A DNA stretch of 64,000 nucleotides from Beggiatoa alba B18LD (GTDB taxonomy: Bacteria > Pseudomonadota > Gammaproteobacteria > Beggiatoales > Beggiatoaceae). Made by a program: the position numbers and the translations under genes. Within the stretch, counting starts at the first letter, position 1. Each line of letters starts with the position of its first letter. This document shows, in pieces, positions 28,442-37,017 of the stretch. The stretch spans positions 761,594-825,593 of the forward strand of contig NZ_JH600070.1 in NCBI RefSeq assembly GCF_000245015.1, in the 5' to 3' direction. Under the pieces are notes generated by a model that was not told the origin of the DNA, did no database searches, and worked only from the letters and a program-made list of their open reading frames with translations.

Positions 28442-28536
28442 TATAGTAAACGCACTATAAAACGATGCGAAGGACTGGCAGTCCTCACAGGACTGCCAGT
28501 CCTAAACTTAAATCACTTTGTAGTACGTTTACTATA
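28442..28536. repeat. Solo R1 repeat with doubled centre
   Basis: Inverted ends TATAGTAAACG and CGTTTACTATA, 95 bp in all. The centre contains GGACTGGCAGTCC and GGACTGCCAGTCC separated by TCACA, an 18-bp expansion relative to the 77-bp copies that gives a strong hairpin. It lies just upstream of the DMT-type gene. Confidence 0.82.
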
Positions 28537-28574
28537 TCAGTAGGGCTTTATTTCAAACGGCAATGAGGTTTTTT

Positions 28575-29018
28575 ATGAATTGGTTTTTAATGATTTTGAC
28601 GTTAATTGGTGGCATGGTGTTACCGTTACAAGCAGGTGTCAATGCAACGTTATCGCGCCACTTAGCAAGCCCAGCCTTAGCGGCACTGATTTCATTTGCA
28701 ATCGGTACGTTAGCTTTATTAGCTTATTATTTCTTGACTCGTCAGGCATTTAATAACTTTGCAGTGATTAAAACAATGCCTTATTGGGTATGGATTGGCG
28801 GGTTATTAGGGGCGTTTTATGTCTTAATTGCGGTGATGGTTGCACATAAATTAGGGGCAGCGACCTTAATTGCATTAACTGTTGCGGGGCAAATGTTTGC
28901 TTCTTTAATTTTAGATTCTTACGGCTTAGTCGGCTTTGCTGAAACGGAATTATCAACAGGGCGTATTATCGGCGCAGTTTTATTAATCCTTGGAGTTGTG
29001 CTGATTAAATTTTTCTAA
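28575..29018 (+). CDS. Small DMT-superfamily membrane protein (YdcZ/DUF606 type)
   Basis: A 147-residue, almost wholly hydrophobic protein with about five membrane segments. GGMVLPLQAGVNATLSRHL and PALAALISFAIGTLAL are characteristic of the YdcZ/DUF606 branch of the drug/metabolite transporter superfamily, which works as dimers of such short units. The ATG at 28575 is preferred over that at 28563 because AGG at 28565-28567 sits 7 bases before it. Substrate unknown. It is preceded by a solo R1 repeat and followed by an inverted repeat. Confidence 0.82.
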   Translation: MNWFLMILTLIGGMVLPLQAGVNATLSRHLASPALAALISFAIGTLALLAYYFLTRQAFNNFAVIKTMPYWVWIGGLLGAFYVLIAVMVAHKLGAATLIALTVAGQMFASLILDSYGLVGFAETELSTGRIIGAVLLILGVVLIKFF

Positions 29019-29033
29019 GTGAAGATTATTCAT

Positions 29034-29106
29034 TTCAGGATTCGCTGGATTTTCAGGATTAGAACGTTAAATCATGATAAATCCTGTAAATCCTGATTAT
29101 TTTTCT
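29034..29106 (+). terminator. Inverted repeat and T-rich run after the DMT gene
   Basis: TCAGGATT (29053-29060) pairs with AATCCTGA (29089-29096), followed by TTATTTTTCTTT. It resembles the R2 palindrome in composition and can serve as a terminator for the plus-strand gene. Confidence 0.55.
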
Positions 29107-29141
29107 TTAAATCAATAAATTGGTTTATCATTATTCTTGGG

Positions 29142-32100
29142 TCAATTAACGGGTGATTTATGTGTTGGCTGACTCGCGTTTTTTTCTTTAATCAATGCTT
29201 GCTTAGTGGCTTCAACAATTTGTTCTAATTCAGCAAATAAGCGTTGTACTTCTGCAAAATCTTCTAAATTTTTCAATGCTTTTTCTAGTAAAAAACAATA
29301 ATCAGCGGCTTTTTGTGCGCCAATGGTTTTATTAGAGCCTTTAAACTTATGGGCGTAGCTTTTTATTTTTTCTATATCAACTTCTGCTACAGCATCTTTT
29401 AAGTGTTTTAAAGAGTGTGGCGCATCATTTAAATAAATATCGATAAGCCATCCGATTCCTCTTTCTTGCATGTCAATACGTAAATTGGTAATGACTGTTT
29501 CATTGAGCAAACTTTCTGTTGTGGTGAGCGGGCTAGTCATTGGCGTTGGCGCAGGAATGTTTAATCCATTGAAATGATTCGGTAGCCAACGTTGTAGTGC
29601 ATTGCGCAGGTGTTGCATATTGAATGGTTTACTAATGTAATCATCCATGCCAGCGGATAAGCAGCGTTCTTTATCGCCCAGCATTGCGTTAGCGGTTAAA
29701 GCAATAATGGGTAAATGTGGTTTTTGTTGGGATTGTTCTGCGGCACGTCGTTGTTCTGTCGCGGTAAATCCGTCCATAATCGGCATGTAGCAGTCCATAA
29801 AAACGATGTCGATGGGGTTTTTAGCGAGGAAATCTAAGGCTTCTTTTCCATTTTCCACAACATAGGTTTGACAGCCTAATTTTGCGAGAAAACTACTTGC
29901 GACTTCTTGATTAATTTCGTTATCTTCTGCTAATAACACGCGGGTTACGGGTGTTTGTACCACGTTTGTATTTAGGACTATCGGCGGCAAGGGGAGTATG
30001 CGTGCGGGGGTAATGAGGGTAGATTTTTCAAAACGCAGATTAAACCAGACTGTACTACCTTGACCGACTTTACTGGTTAAGCTGATTTCGCTGTTCATCA
30101 TTTGTAGCAAACGGCGAGTAATCGCTAATCCTAAGCCTGTTCCGCCATATTTGCGCGTTGTGGTGCTATCTGCTTGTGAAAAGGGTTTAAATAGGCGGTT
30201 GCCGACATCGGTACTGATGCCGATGCCTGTATCTATGACTTCAAGATGTAAAAGGATATGCCGTTCTTTATCTTCTAACACGGTTATTTTTAAACTAATT
30301 TCTCCTGTTTCAGTAAATTTAATCGCGTTGCTGAGTAAATTATTTAGAATTTGGCGTAGGCGGATGGGATCACCTTTTAATAGGGTTGGAAAGGCTGGCG
30401 GGAAGGCTTTATTAAATTTTAAGCCTTTACTTTGAATAGATAAGTTAAAAAATTCGGCGGTGTCTGCAATGAGTTCATGAAAATTAAAATCAATATTTTC
30501 TAGGGCTAGTTTTCCTGCTTCAATTTTTGAGAAATCTAAAATGTCGTTGATAACGGTTAATAGCGTTTCTCCTGATGTGTGTACGCGCTCTAAATAATGG
30601 TGTTGTTGTTCATTTAAGGGGGTTGAGCGTAAAAGCTCGACCATGCCTAGCACGCCATTAATAGGGGTACGAATTTCATGACTCATATTGGCAAGAAATG
30701 CACCTTTTGCATAATTAGCTTGTTCTGCTTCTGATTTTGCGCGTTCTGCGTCATCAATGGCTTTTTTAAGTCGCTCCTCTGCTTCTTTATGCAAGGTTAT
30801 ATCTTGGGTTGCTCCTTGAATTGCAATTATTTTTCCTTGTTTATCATAAATTGGATGTAGATAGGTTTGTAAATAGTGCAACTCATTGTCGTGATGAAAT
30901 ACTCGAAATTCTAAAATATAGGCTTCGTCTTGCCAGATAGTGCGTTCAATGTACGCTTGTAAATAACCTCTATCAGCGGGGTGAATAGTGGCTAAAAAGG
31001 TTTGTACGGTAATGGGGGTGGTACTGTAAGGTAAATTAAAGAGTTGGAAAAAATCGCGTGAGGCTTCAATTAGCTTACTATTGAGTTGTAATTCCCAATA
31101 ACCTAAACGGGCTAATTGTTGTGTTTTTAATAAACGGGCTTCACTTTTACGCAGGGCTTCTTCTGTGCGTTTATGCTCGCTGATGTCTGTAAAAGAAGCA
31201 AAAAGTGCATAAGGATTGTGACTCCCCGCACGGTATAGCAGTTGTGTATTAATTAATAGCCATTTGATATTTTCATTATCTTGATGTGTTACCCCTAAAA
31301 CGAGACGTTGTAGCGGTTTATCCGTATGTAGCGCATATAAAGGCGGATAATCTTGATATGGATAAGGCGAGCCATCTTCATGGAAAAAACGCAGTTGCGT
31401 TGTGTTATAACTCGCTTTAATTTCTGCCAGTGACATATCTAAAATTTGGCAAGCACGTTGATTAATTTCAATAATATCTCCTTGATGGTCATGAATAATT
31501 AAACCTTCCTCCAGTGCATTTAATACCGTGTGATAATGCTCACGACATTCATTTAATGCCTGCATAAAATTAGGCGTGGCTGGGGTTAAATCGCTCGATG
31601 AATATAAGCGACTGTCTATCGTCTGCTGTAGATAATGCAGATGTGTAGAGATAGCTTGTCCAAGCACTTCACAGGCAACCCGTTGCGCATAAGGTAAACG
31701 GTAGGGGCTATTATGTTGTGCGACAATAAATCCCCAAAGCTTGTCATCAATGATGAGGGCTAAAAGGAAAACAGCACGCACTTTGTTATTTTGTATATGA
31801 CGTAAACTAATCGGTAATTGGGGATTAAGCGGAATCATATGCATATCAACTAACTCACCTGTCATCAGTTGTGACGGGGTTAAATAGCTAATTGATTGAT
31901 GAATATCGTTTAAAAACCATAAGCGATGTTTATGACACGCCAAATGAATCGCGGGCTGAATTTCTCGATAAGGATACTGATGCGGATGTGTGATATAAGC
32001 ACTGTTATTGGCTTCTGCTAAAATTTGCTCGCCCATCAATGGGTTGTAGCTATAGAGTAAAACTCGATCATAGCCTGTAAAGGCTTGAAACTCATTGACT

Positions 32101-32531
32101 AAATTCATGTAATAAGTTTCAGTACGCTGTATCGGTTGTAAGCGTGCAATAATGGCTTGTGCTTGATGAATATACCAAAAATCAGGATTTGCTTGCGCTA
32201 AAACAGGTTCTAAACAAAGTAATAACATACCTTGCTGGTTGTAATAAAAAATTCCGTTAAAACGTTGGGTTTGCCCTTTGACGGATAAAACCCACGTAAA
32301 CGGATTATAGTTTATTAATTGTGAAGGGTTTTTTAAAAAATCTTTTAAAGGGGCTAATTGGACTAAAGGAATACATTTACTTAATGGCTGATTTAAAAGC
32401 TCATTTGCAGTAAAGCCTAAATGTTCAATCACATTCTGGCTGACCTGAATAATCGATAAAGACTCTACAGCCTCCGCATATTTCAGCGTCAACAAAACGC
32501 CATAGGTTTGTATTCCGTTAGAAATATTCAT
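29142..32531 (-). CDS. Phytochrome-like hybrid histidine kinase (PAS-GAF-PAS-PAS-HK-REC-Hpt)
   Basis: A 1129-residue cytoplasmic kinase. The N-terminus GIQTYGVLLTL is the start of a bacteriophytochrome PAS_2 domain, followed by a GAF domain (residues about 115-295, VRAVFLLALIIDDKLWGFIVAQHN). Two PAS domains (about 330-570), HisKA (ANMSHEIRTPINGVLG), HATPase_c ([16 protein letters not shown]), a receiver (VFMDCYMPIMDGF) and a C-terminal Hpt (AHKFKGSNKTIGA) follow. A stop codon lies just upstream of the ATG and there is no Cys before the PAS_2 motif, so the usual biliverdin-binding Cys is absent. No PHY domain is recognisable. Confidence 0.87.
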   Translation of the reverse strand: MNISNGIQTYGVLLTLKYAEAVESLSIIQVSQNVIEHLGFTANELLNQPLSKCIPLVQLAPLKDFLKNPSQLINYNPFTWVLSVKGQTQRFNGIFYYNQQGMLLLCLEPVLAQANPDFWYIHQAQAIIARLQPIQRTETYYMNLVNEFQAFTGYDRVLLYSYNPLMGEQILAEANNSAYITHPHQYPYREIQPAIHLACHKHRLWFLNDIHQSISYLTPSQLMTGELVDMHMIPLNPQLPISLRHIQNNKVRAVFLLALIIDDKLWGFIVAQHNSPYRLPYAQRVACEVLGQAISTHLHYLQQTIDSRLYSSSDLTPATPNFMQALNECREHYHTVLNALEEGLIIHDHQGDIIEINQRACQILDMSLAEIKASYNTTQLRFFHEDGSPYPYQDYPPLYALHTDKPLQRLVLGVTHQDNENIKWLLINTQLLYRAGSHNPYALFASFTDISEHKRTEEALRKSEARLLKTQQLARLGYWELQLNSKLIEASRDFFQLFNLPYSTTPITVQTFLATIHPADRGYLQAYIERTIWQDEAYILEFRVFHHDNELHYLQTYLHPIYDKQGKIIAIQGATQDITLHKEAEERLKKAIDDAERAKSEAEQANYAKGAFLANMSHEIRTPINGVLGMVELLRSTPLNEQQHHYLERVHTSGETLLTVINDILDFSKIEAGKLALENIDFNFHELIADTAEFFNLSIQSKGLKFNKAFPPAFPTLLKGDPIRLRQILNNLLSNAIKFTETGEISLKITVLEDKERHILLHLEVIDTGIGISTDVGNRLFKPFSQADSTTTRKYGGTGLGLAITRRLLQMMNSEISLTSKVGQGSTVWFNLRFEKSTLITPARILPLPPIVLNTNVVQTPVTRVLLAEDNEINQEVASSFLAKLGCQTYVVENGKEALDFLAKNPIDIVFMDCYMPIMDGFTATEQRRAAEQSQQKPHLPIIALTANAMLGDKERCLSAGMDDYISKPFNMQHLRNALQRWLPNHFNGLNIPAPTPMTSPLTTTESLLNETVITNLRIDMQERGIGWLIDIYLNDAPHSLKHLKDAVAEVDIEKIKSYAHKFKGSNKTIGAQKAADYCFLLEKALKNLEDFAEVQRLFAELEQIVEATKQALIKEKNASQPTHKSPVN

Positions 32532-32862
32532 ATCTTTTTATAAGTGAGCACAGTCCGACTGAAAACGTATTGCTTTGTAATATATTGTATATAATCAAAT
32601 TGATATAGGCAGTATAGTATGAGTTAATCTTGCCAGATTTCTAAGTAGAAAGGATGCATAGAATGTGCAGAATTCGTGAATAGTTGACTATTTTTTTACA
32701 CACTTTTGTTTATTTAGAAAGCTATCCAAATAGATATAATTTATAAAATAAAAATATCATTATAATGTTTATAATTTATATTTTTAATGAATTATAAACC
32801 GTTAAGATATACACGTAAAACGCAAGTCTATTGTTTTACTTTTTATCAGGGAATTCACACAT
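32532..32862. other. AT-rich divergent promoter region
   Basis: 331 bases between the hybrid kinase (minus) and the tautomerase-like gene (plus). Very AT-rich, with several ATATAAT-like words; no repeat element or short protein gene is evident. It must contain two promoters, but no single pair of boxes stands out. A TATCAGGG ribosome site lies at the right end. Confidence 0.5.
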
Positions 32863-33231
32863 ATGGCTCAAGTAACCATTTATGGCGGCGCAACTATCCT
32901 GCCACAATACCGAAACATTTTATCGACAACCGTTCATCGCTGTATGGTTGAGGTGCTCCAAATTGCGGCTGAAAAACGATTTCATCGTTTCATTCCCTTA
33001 ACGGCTGAAAACTTTCTGTATCCCGAGGATAAATCTGAACGTTACACCGTGATTGAAATCCAATTTTTTACAGGACGCACAGCAGAGACCAAAAAACGCT
33101 TACTTTATCAATTGATGGAAAGAATAGCGACAGATGTTGGTATTTCTCAGCAAGATTTAGAAATCATCCTAATAGAAATCCCACCCGCTCATTGGGCTGT
33201 TCGAGGTAAAACGGGTGATGAACTGACTTAA
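32863..33231 (+). CDS. Tautomerase_2-like protein lacking the N-terminal proline
   Basis: A 122-residue protein aligning by pattern with the Tautomerase_2 family: QVTIYGGATILPQYRNILSTTVHRCMVEVL, then RFHRFIPLTAENFLYPEDKS, then FFTGRTAETKKRLLYQLMERIA and IEIPPAHWAVRG. Members of this fold normally use Pro1, exposed by Met removal, as the catalytic base. Here the residue after Met is Ala, so the classical mechanism is not possible. It may be a non-enzymatic or altered member. It precedes cbbX by 133 bases on the same strand but has no evident link to it. Confidence 0.75.
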   Translation: MAQVTIYGGATILPQYRNILSTTVHRCMVEVLQIAAEKRFHRFIPLTAENFLYPEDKSERYTVIEIQFFTGRTAETKKRLLYQLMERIATDVGISQQDLEIILIEIPPAHWAVRGKTGDELT

Positions 33232-33364
33232 GGGTTAAAAAAATATTGTGCTATCGTGAATGCAAACAGCCAATAAATATTAGTTTATTCACTGTTTTAT
33301 ATAAAAAATTTTACAAATGTATTCACGATTTATGCTTTATCTACTTATGCGAGGATGCAGTACT

Positions 33365-34270
33365 ATGACAGAACCTACTTCGGTTTATCCTGATGATACC
33401 CCAGTCGATTTACAAGCCGCATTTCGTGATGCACACGTACAGGAAGTGTTAGATAAACTAGACCGTGAATTAATTGGCTTAAAACCTGTTAAAACCCGTA
33501 TTCGTGAAACGGCTTCATTATTATTAGTTGACCGTGTACGACGCAGTTTAAATTTACAATCAGAATCGCCAAGTCTGCACATGTCCTTTACAGGTAATCC
33601 AGGGACAGGCAAAACCACGGTTGCCATGCGAATTGCCGAAATTCTGCACCGTTTAGGATATGTGCGTAAAGGGCATCTTGTCGCTGTCACTCGTGATGAT
33701 TTAGTCGGGCAATATATCGGACACACAGCCCCGAAAACTAAGGAAGTATTGAAAAAAGCCATGGGGGGCGTTTTATTTATCGATGAAGCCTATTATCTCT
33801 ATCGCCCAGAAAATGAGCGTGATTATGGGCAGGAAACTATCGAGATTTTACTGCAAATTATGGAAAATCAACGTGATGATTTAGTCGTTGTACTCGCAGG
33901 CTATAAAGACCGTATGGAACAATTTTTTCATAGCAACCCCGGTATGTCTTCGCGGATTGCCCATCATATTGATTTCCCTGATTACAGTGTGGATGAGTTA
34001 GTACAAATTGCTAAATTAATGCTGACACAACAACAGTATGCATTTAGCCCTGAAGCCGAACAAGTCTTTGCGGAATATGTCAAACTGCGTATGTTACAAC
34101 CACATTTTGCCAATGCACGCAGTGTCCGCAATGCATTAGACCGTGCCCGTTTACGCCAAGCCAATCGTTTATTTGCCAGCAGTGGCAAGCAACTGACTAA
34201 AAAGGATTTAGTAACGTTGCAACCTGAGGATTTTTCAAGTAGCCGAGTTTTTGCGACGGCGAAAGAATGA
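33365..34270 (+). CDS. cbbX: Red-type Rubisco activase
   Basis: A 301-residue AAA+ protein that remodels inhibited form-IC/ID Rubisco. Walker [15 protein letters not shown], the pore and Walker B region [24 protein letters not shown], and sensor/arginine-finger region [15 protein letters not shown] are all present. Start at 33365 (MTEPTS) is chosen because GAGG at 33351-33354 lies upstream and the longer frame adds 16 unconserved residues. Rubisco genes cbbLS, which usually adjoin cbbX, are not in the window. It suggests autotrophic CO2 fixation with a red-type enzyme. Confidence 0.92.
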   Translation: MTEPTSVYPDDTPVDLQAAFRDAHVQEVLDKLDRELIGLKPVKTRIRETASLLLVDRVRRSLNLQSESPSLHMSFTGNPGTGKTTVAMRIAEILHRLGYVRKGHLVAVTRDDLVGQYIGHTAPKTKEVLKKAMGGVLFIDEAYYLYRPENERDYGQETIEILLQIMENQRDDLVVVLAGYKDRMEQFFHSNPGMSSRIAHHIDFPDYSVDELVQIAKLMLTQQQYAFSPEAEQVFAEYVKLRMLQPHFANARSVRNALDRARLRQANRLFASSGKQLTKKDLVTLQPEDFSSSRVFATAKE

Positions 34271-34280
34271 GCTTAAAAAA

Positions 34281-34517
34281 ACTGAGTTCGGCGAGTTTTA
34301 TAAAATAAAACAGAGACCTGCTAGGTTTTAAAAACCTAGCAGGTCTTTTTTTGTCTGAATCAGAATTCACAGAATTTTCAGAATTAGCAGAATTAAAAAG
34401 CGTGATTCACCTTAATTTTTTGGTTTAAGGGTTTTAAATTCTGTTAATTCTGAAAATTCTGTTAATTCTGATTCAGACAAGCTGTTGTCTTTTTAAAAGA
34501 AACTCGCCGAACTCAGG
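34281..34517. repeat. Complete R2 repeat between cbbX and dsbA
   Basis: A 237-bp copy with clear inverted ends, ACTGAGTTCGGCGAG and CTCGCCGAACTCAGG. It contains the hairpin AGACCTGCTAGG/CCTAGCAGGTCT (34314-34346) followed by seven Ts, and the GTCTGAATCAG/CTGATTCAGAC palindrome (34353-34478). It provides a terminator for cbbX and sits between convergent genes. Confidence 0.88.
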
Positions 34518-34534
34518 TTAATTTAAAAATAAAA

Positions 34535-34564
34535 AGACCTGCTAGCTTTTAACCCAGCAGGTCT
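34535..34564 (-). terminator. Terminator of dsbA derived from R2 hairpin
   Basis: AGACCTGCT pairs with AGCAGGTCT across a degenerate centre; on the plus strand AAAAAGACC precedes it, which gives a U run on the minus strand. It looks like a decayed copy of the R2 hairpin and lies 46 bases past the dsbA stop. Confidence 0.7.
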
Positions 34565-34609
34565 TTGCTTAACCTTTGCAAAACGCAAATTTTTACAACA
34601 AATAACCAA

Positions 34610-35344
34610 TTATTTTGCATCAGCAGGTTTTGCAGGCTCTGCGGTTGCTGGTGCTGATTCTGTGGGTTTCGGCTCTTCCACAGGGGTTGTTGCAGGGGCA
34701 TTTTGTTTCATGGCTTTATATTCCTTTTCAGCCAGATAATCTACGATTTTTAATAAATTATCATAGCCACCTGTTTTATCACTGGATAATAAATATTTAC
34801 CATTCACAATAACCGCAGGCACGCCTGTTGCGCCATAGCCAACACTTAACACATTTGCACGTCGCATTCTGCTATCTACAACGAAAGCATTAAAAGTCTT
34901 CTTAAAGTCTTCTTCGCTCACGCCATTTTCTTTAAAGACTTCCATAATAGAAGCTTCATCCGCTAAACGTTTCTTTTGTAAATGAATGGCGTTGAATAAT
35001 GCAGTATGTAACTTGTCGACAACATTTAAGGCTTCAGCCGTGTAGTACGCTTTCGCATGTAATGCCCAATTGTTATTAAACACAGCAGGAACACGGACAT
35101 ACTCAATATAATCTGCTTTTTTAGAGAGCCATGCATTGATATGGGGTTCAAATGAAAAGCAATGAGGGCAGCCGTACCAGAATAATTCAGTTACTTCTAC
35201 TTTATCCGCAGTTGTTGTCGGTTGCGGTGGATTGATGAGGGTGTAACTGTCTTTGTATAAGTCTTCTTCTGCATATACAGCAGAAACGCCGAAACTTAAG
35301 CTCAGTACACTAATTGTCAATAATTGTAAAAACCAACGCTTCAT
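34610..35344 (-). CDS. dsbA: Periplasmic thiol:disulfide oxidoreductase
   Basis: A 244-residue DsbA. The signal peptide (FLQLLTISVLSLSFGVSAVYA) is followed by the thioredoxin fold with active site ELFWYGCPHCFSFEP (CPHC) and the cis-Pro loop GYGATGVPAVIVNGKYL. It introduces disulfides into exported proteins and would be reoxidised by DsbB (not seen here). The C-terminal about 30 residues are an unusual Pro/Ala/Thr/Glu-rich tail (TTPVEEPKPTESAPATAEPA) absent from typical family members, probably disordered. Monocistronic. Confidence 0.94.
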   Translation of the reverse strand: MKRWFLQLLTISVLSLSFGVSAVYAEEDLYKDSYTLINPPQPTTTADKVEVTELFWYGCPHCFSFEPHINAWLSKKADYIEYVRVPAVFNNNWALHAKAYYTAEALNVVDKLHTALFNAIHLQKKRLADEASIMEVFKENGVSEEDFKKTFNAFVVDSRMRRANVLSVGYGATGVPAVIVNGKYLLSSDKTGGYDNLLKIVDYLAEKEYKAMKQNAPATTPVEEPKPTESAPATAEPAKPADAK

Positions 35345-35539
35345 AAATTTTTCCTATGGGTAGAGATGATTCAGCTTATCGCTATATCTCAGTCTATCAT
35401 ATTTAGTTTTAAGAATTTCTGGCGTTACGAGATTGTAATCTGGGAAGCGAAAACTGTTTTTTTGAAAAAAGATAAGATAGCGATATTAATAAGACCCATC
35501 AATCAGTTATAAGATTAATGGATTTCTTATCGGCTAGTG

Positions 35540-36871
35540 TTAACTCTGTTCCCCGCGCCCAATAGCGTAGTATTTAAAGCCTGCTTTCTTTAAGCGGTTG
35601 TGATTATAGAGATTGCGACCGTCGAAAATAACGGGTTGTTTGAGTTTACTTTCTATCAATTTGAAATCAGGGCTACGGAAAACTTGCCATTCAGTCACGA
35701 CCAGCAAGGCATCTGCATCTTGTAAGGCGGCTTCTGGATTATCGCAGAAAGTTAAATCTGGTCTATCTCCATAAATTCGTTGGGTTTCTGTCATCGCTTT
35801 GGGGTCGTAGGCTTGTACACTTGCACCAGCTTGCCAAAGGGCTTCCATCAGCGGACGGCTGGGTGCTTCGCGCATGTCATCGGTATTAGGTTTAAACGCA
35901 AGTCCCCATAAGGCAAAGCGTTTACCACGTAAATCCCCTTTAAAGTGGCTGTGTATTTTGCGGAACATGACTTGTTGCTGTTGCGCATTAACATTGCTAA
36001 CGGCGGTTAAGATTTGGGCTTGCATACCAAATTCGCGGAAGGTTTTTTCTAAGGCTTTAACGTCTTTTGGGAAGCATGAGCCACCATAGCCACAGCCTGC
36101 GTAAATAAATCCAAAACCAATGCGAGGGTCTGAACCAATCCCTAAGCGAACTTGTTCAATATCCGCGCCGACTTTTTCGGCTAGATTTGCCATTTCGTTC
36201 ATAAAGCTGATTTTAGTCGCAAGCATGGCGTTAGCGGCGTATTTAGTCAGTTCTGCGGAGCGAATATCCATGATTAATAAGCGGTCATGGTTGCGATTAA
36301 ACGGGGCATAGAGTTCTTGCATCAGTTCTTCAACATCAGGATTGTCTGTGCCGATGATGATGCGGTCAGGACGCATAAAATCGCCAATGGCAGCTCCTTC
36401 TTTGAGGAATTCAGGATTAGAAATCACATCAAAGCGTTGTTGTACGCCACGTTTATCGAGTTCAGCTTGTACCATCGCACGGACTTTATCGGCTGTACCA
36501 ACAGGAACAGTGGATTTATCGATAATGACTTTATAGTCTGTGAGGTTTTGACCAATACTTTTTGCAACAGCAAGAACATAGCGGAGGTCAGCAGAGCCAT
36601 CTTCATCAGGTGGCGTGCCAACTGCAATAAAGATAATTTCACCGAAATCAATGGCATTAATTGCATCTGTTGTAAATTTTAAACGTCCTTCAGCCATATT
36701 GTTGCTAATTAAGGTATCTAAACCGGGTTCATGGATAGGGACATGTCCTTGATTCAGCAGTGCAACTTTATTGGTATCAACATCTACGCAAATAACATGA
36801 TTACCGACTTCAGCTAAACAAGCACCTGTCACTAATCCTACGTAGCCAGACCCAAAGATGCTAATCCGCAT
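35540..36871 (-). CDS. ugd: UDP-glucose 6-dehydrogenase
   Basis: A 443-residue UDP-glucose/GDP-mannose dehydrogenase family enzyme making UDP-glucuronate with NAD+. [23 protein letters not shown] is the NAD-binding loop, [16 protein letters not shown] and [11 protein letters not shown] follow, and the catalytic Cys is in [14 protein letters not shown]; the C-terminal domain begins [17 protein letters not shown]. It precedes no gene closely, but lies downstream of a CapD/WbpM-type gene on the same strand, pointing to nucleotide-sugar supply for a capsule or lipopolysaccharide. Confidence 0.95.
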   Translation of the reverse strand: MRISIFGSGYVGLVTGACLAEVGNHVICVDVDTNKVALLNQGHVPIHEPGLDTLISNNMAEGRLKFTTDAINAIDFGEIIFIAVGTPPDEDGSADLRYVLAVAKSIGQNLTDYKVIIDKSTVPVGTADKVRAMVQAELDKRGVQQRFDVISNPEFLKEGAAIGDFMRPDRIIIGTDNPDVEELMQELYAPFNRNHDRLLIMDIRSAELTKYAANAMLATKISFMNEMANLAEKVGADIEQVRLGIGSDPRIGFGFIYAGCGYGGSCFPKDVKALEKTFREFGMQAQILTAVSNVNAQQQQVMFRKIHSHFKGDLRGKRFALWGLAFKPNTDDMREAPSRPLMEALWQAGASVQAYDPKAMTETQRIYGDRPDLTFCDNPEAALQDADALLVVTEWQVFRSPDFKLIESKLKQPVIFDGRNLYNHNRLKKAGFKYYAIGRGEQS

Positions 36872-37017
36872 ATTTTATTACTCCTTTAAGTTATATAAGG
36901 TAATTCTGGTTTTTCTCAGTGATTTAAATGCGTTATTTATAGCGTAACCCATGAATTAAAAAGCCAAATAGTTATTGTGATGGTTGTAATCGGCTGATAA
37001 GTGGTTGTCTGTGTTTT

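Noticed and set aside
28066-28543. Two short open frames in the repeat region
   Set aside because: Both lie within R2/R1 palindromes; similar frames occur in other copies because the repeats are alike, not because of coding.
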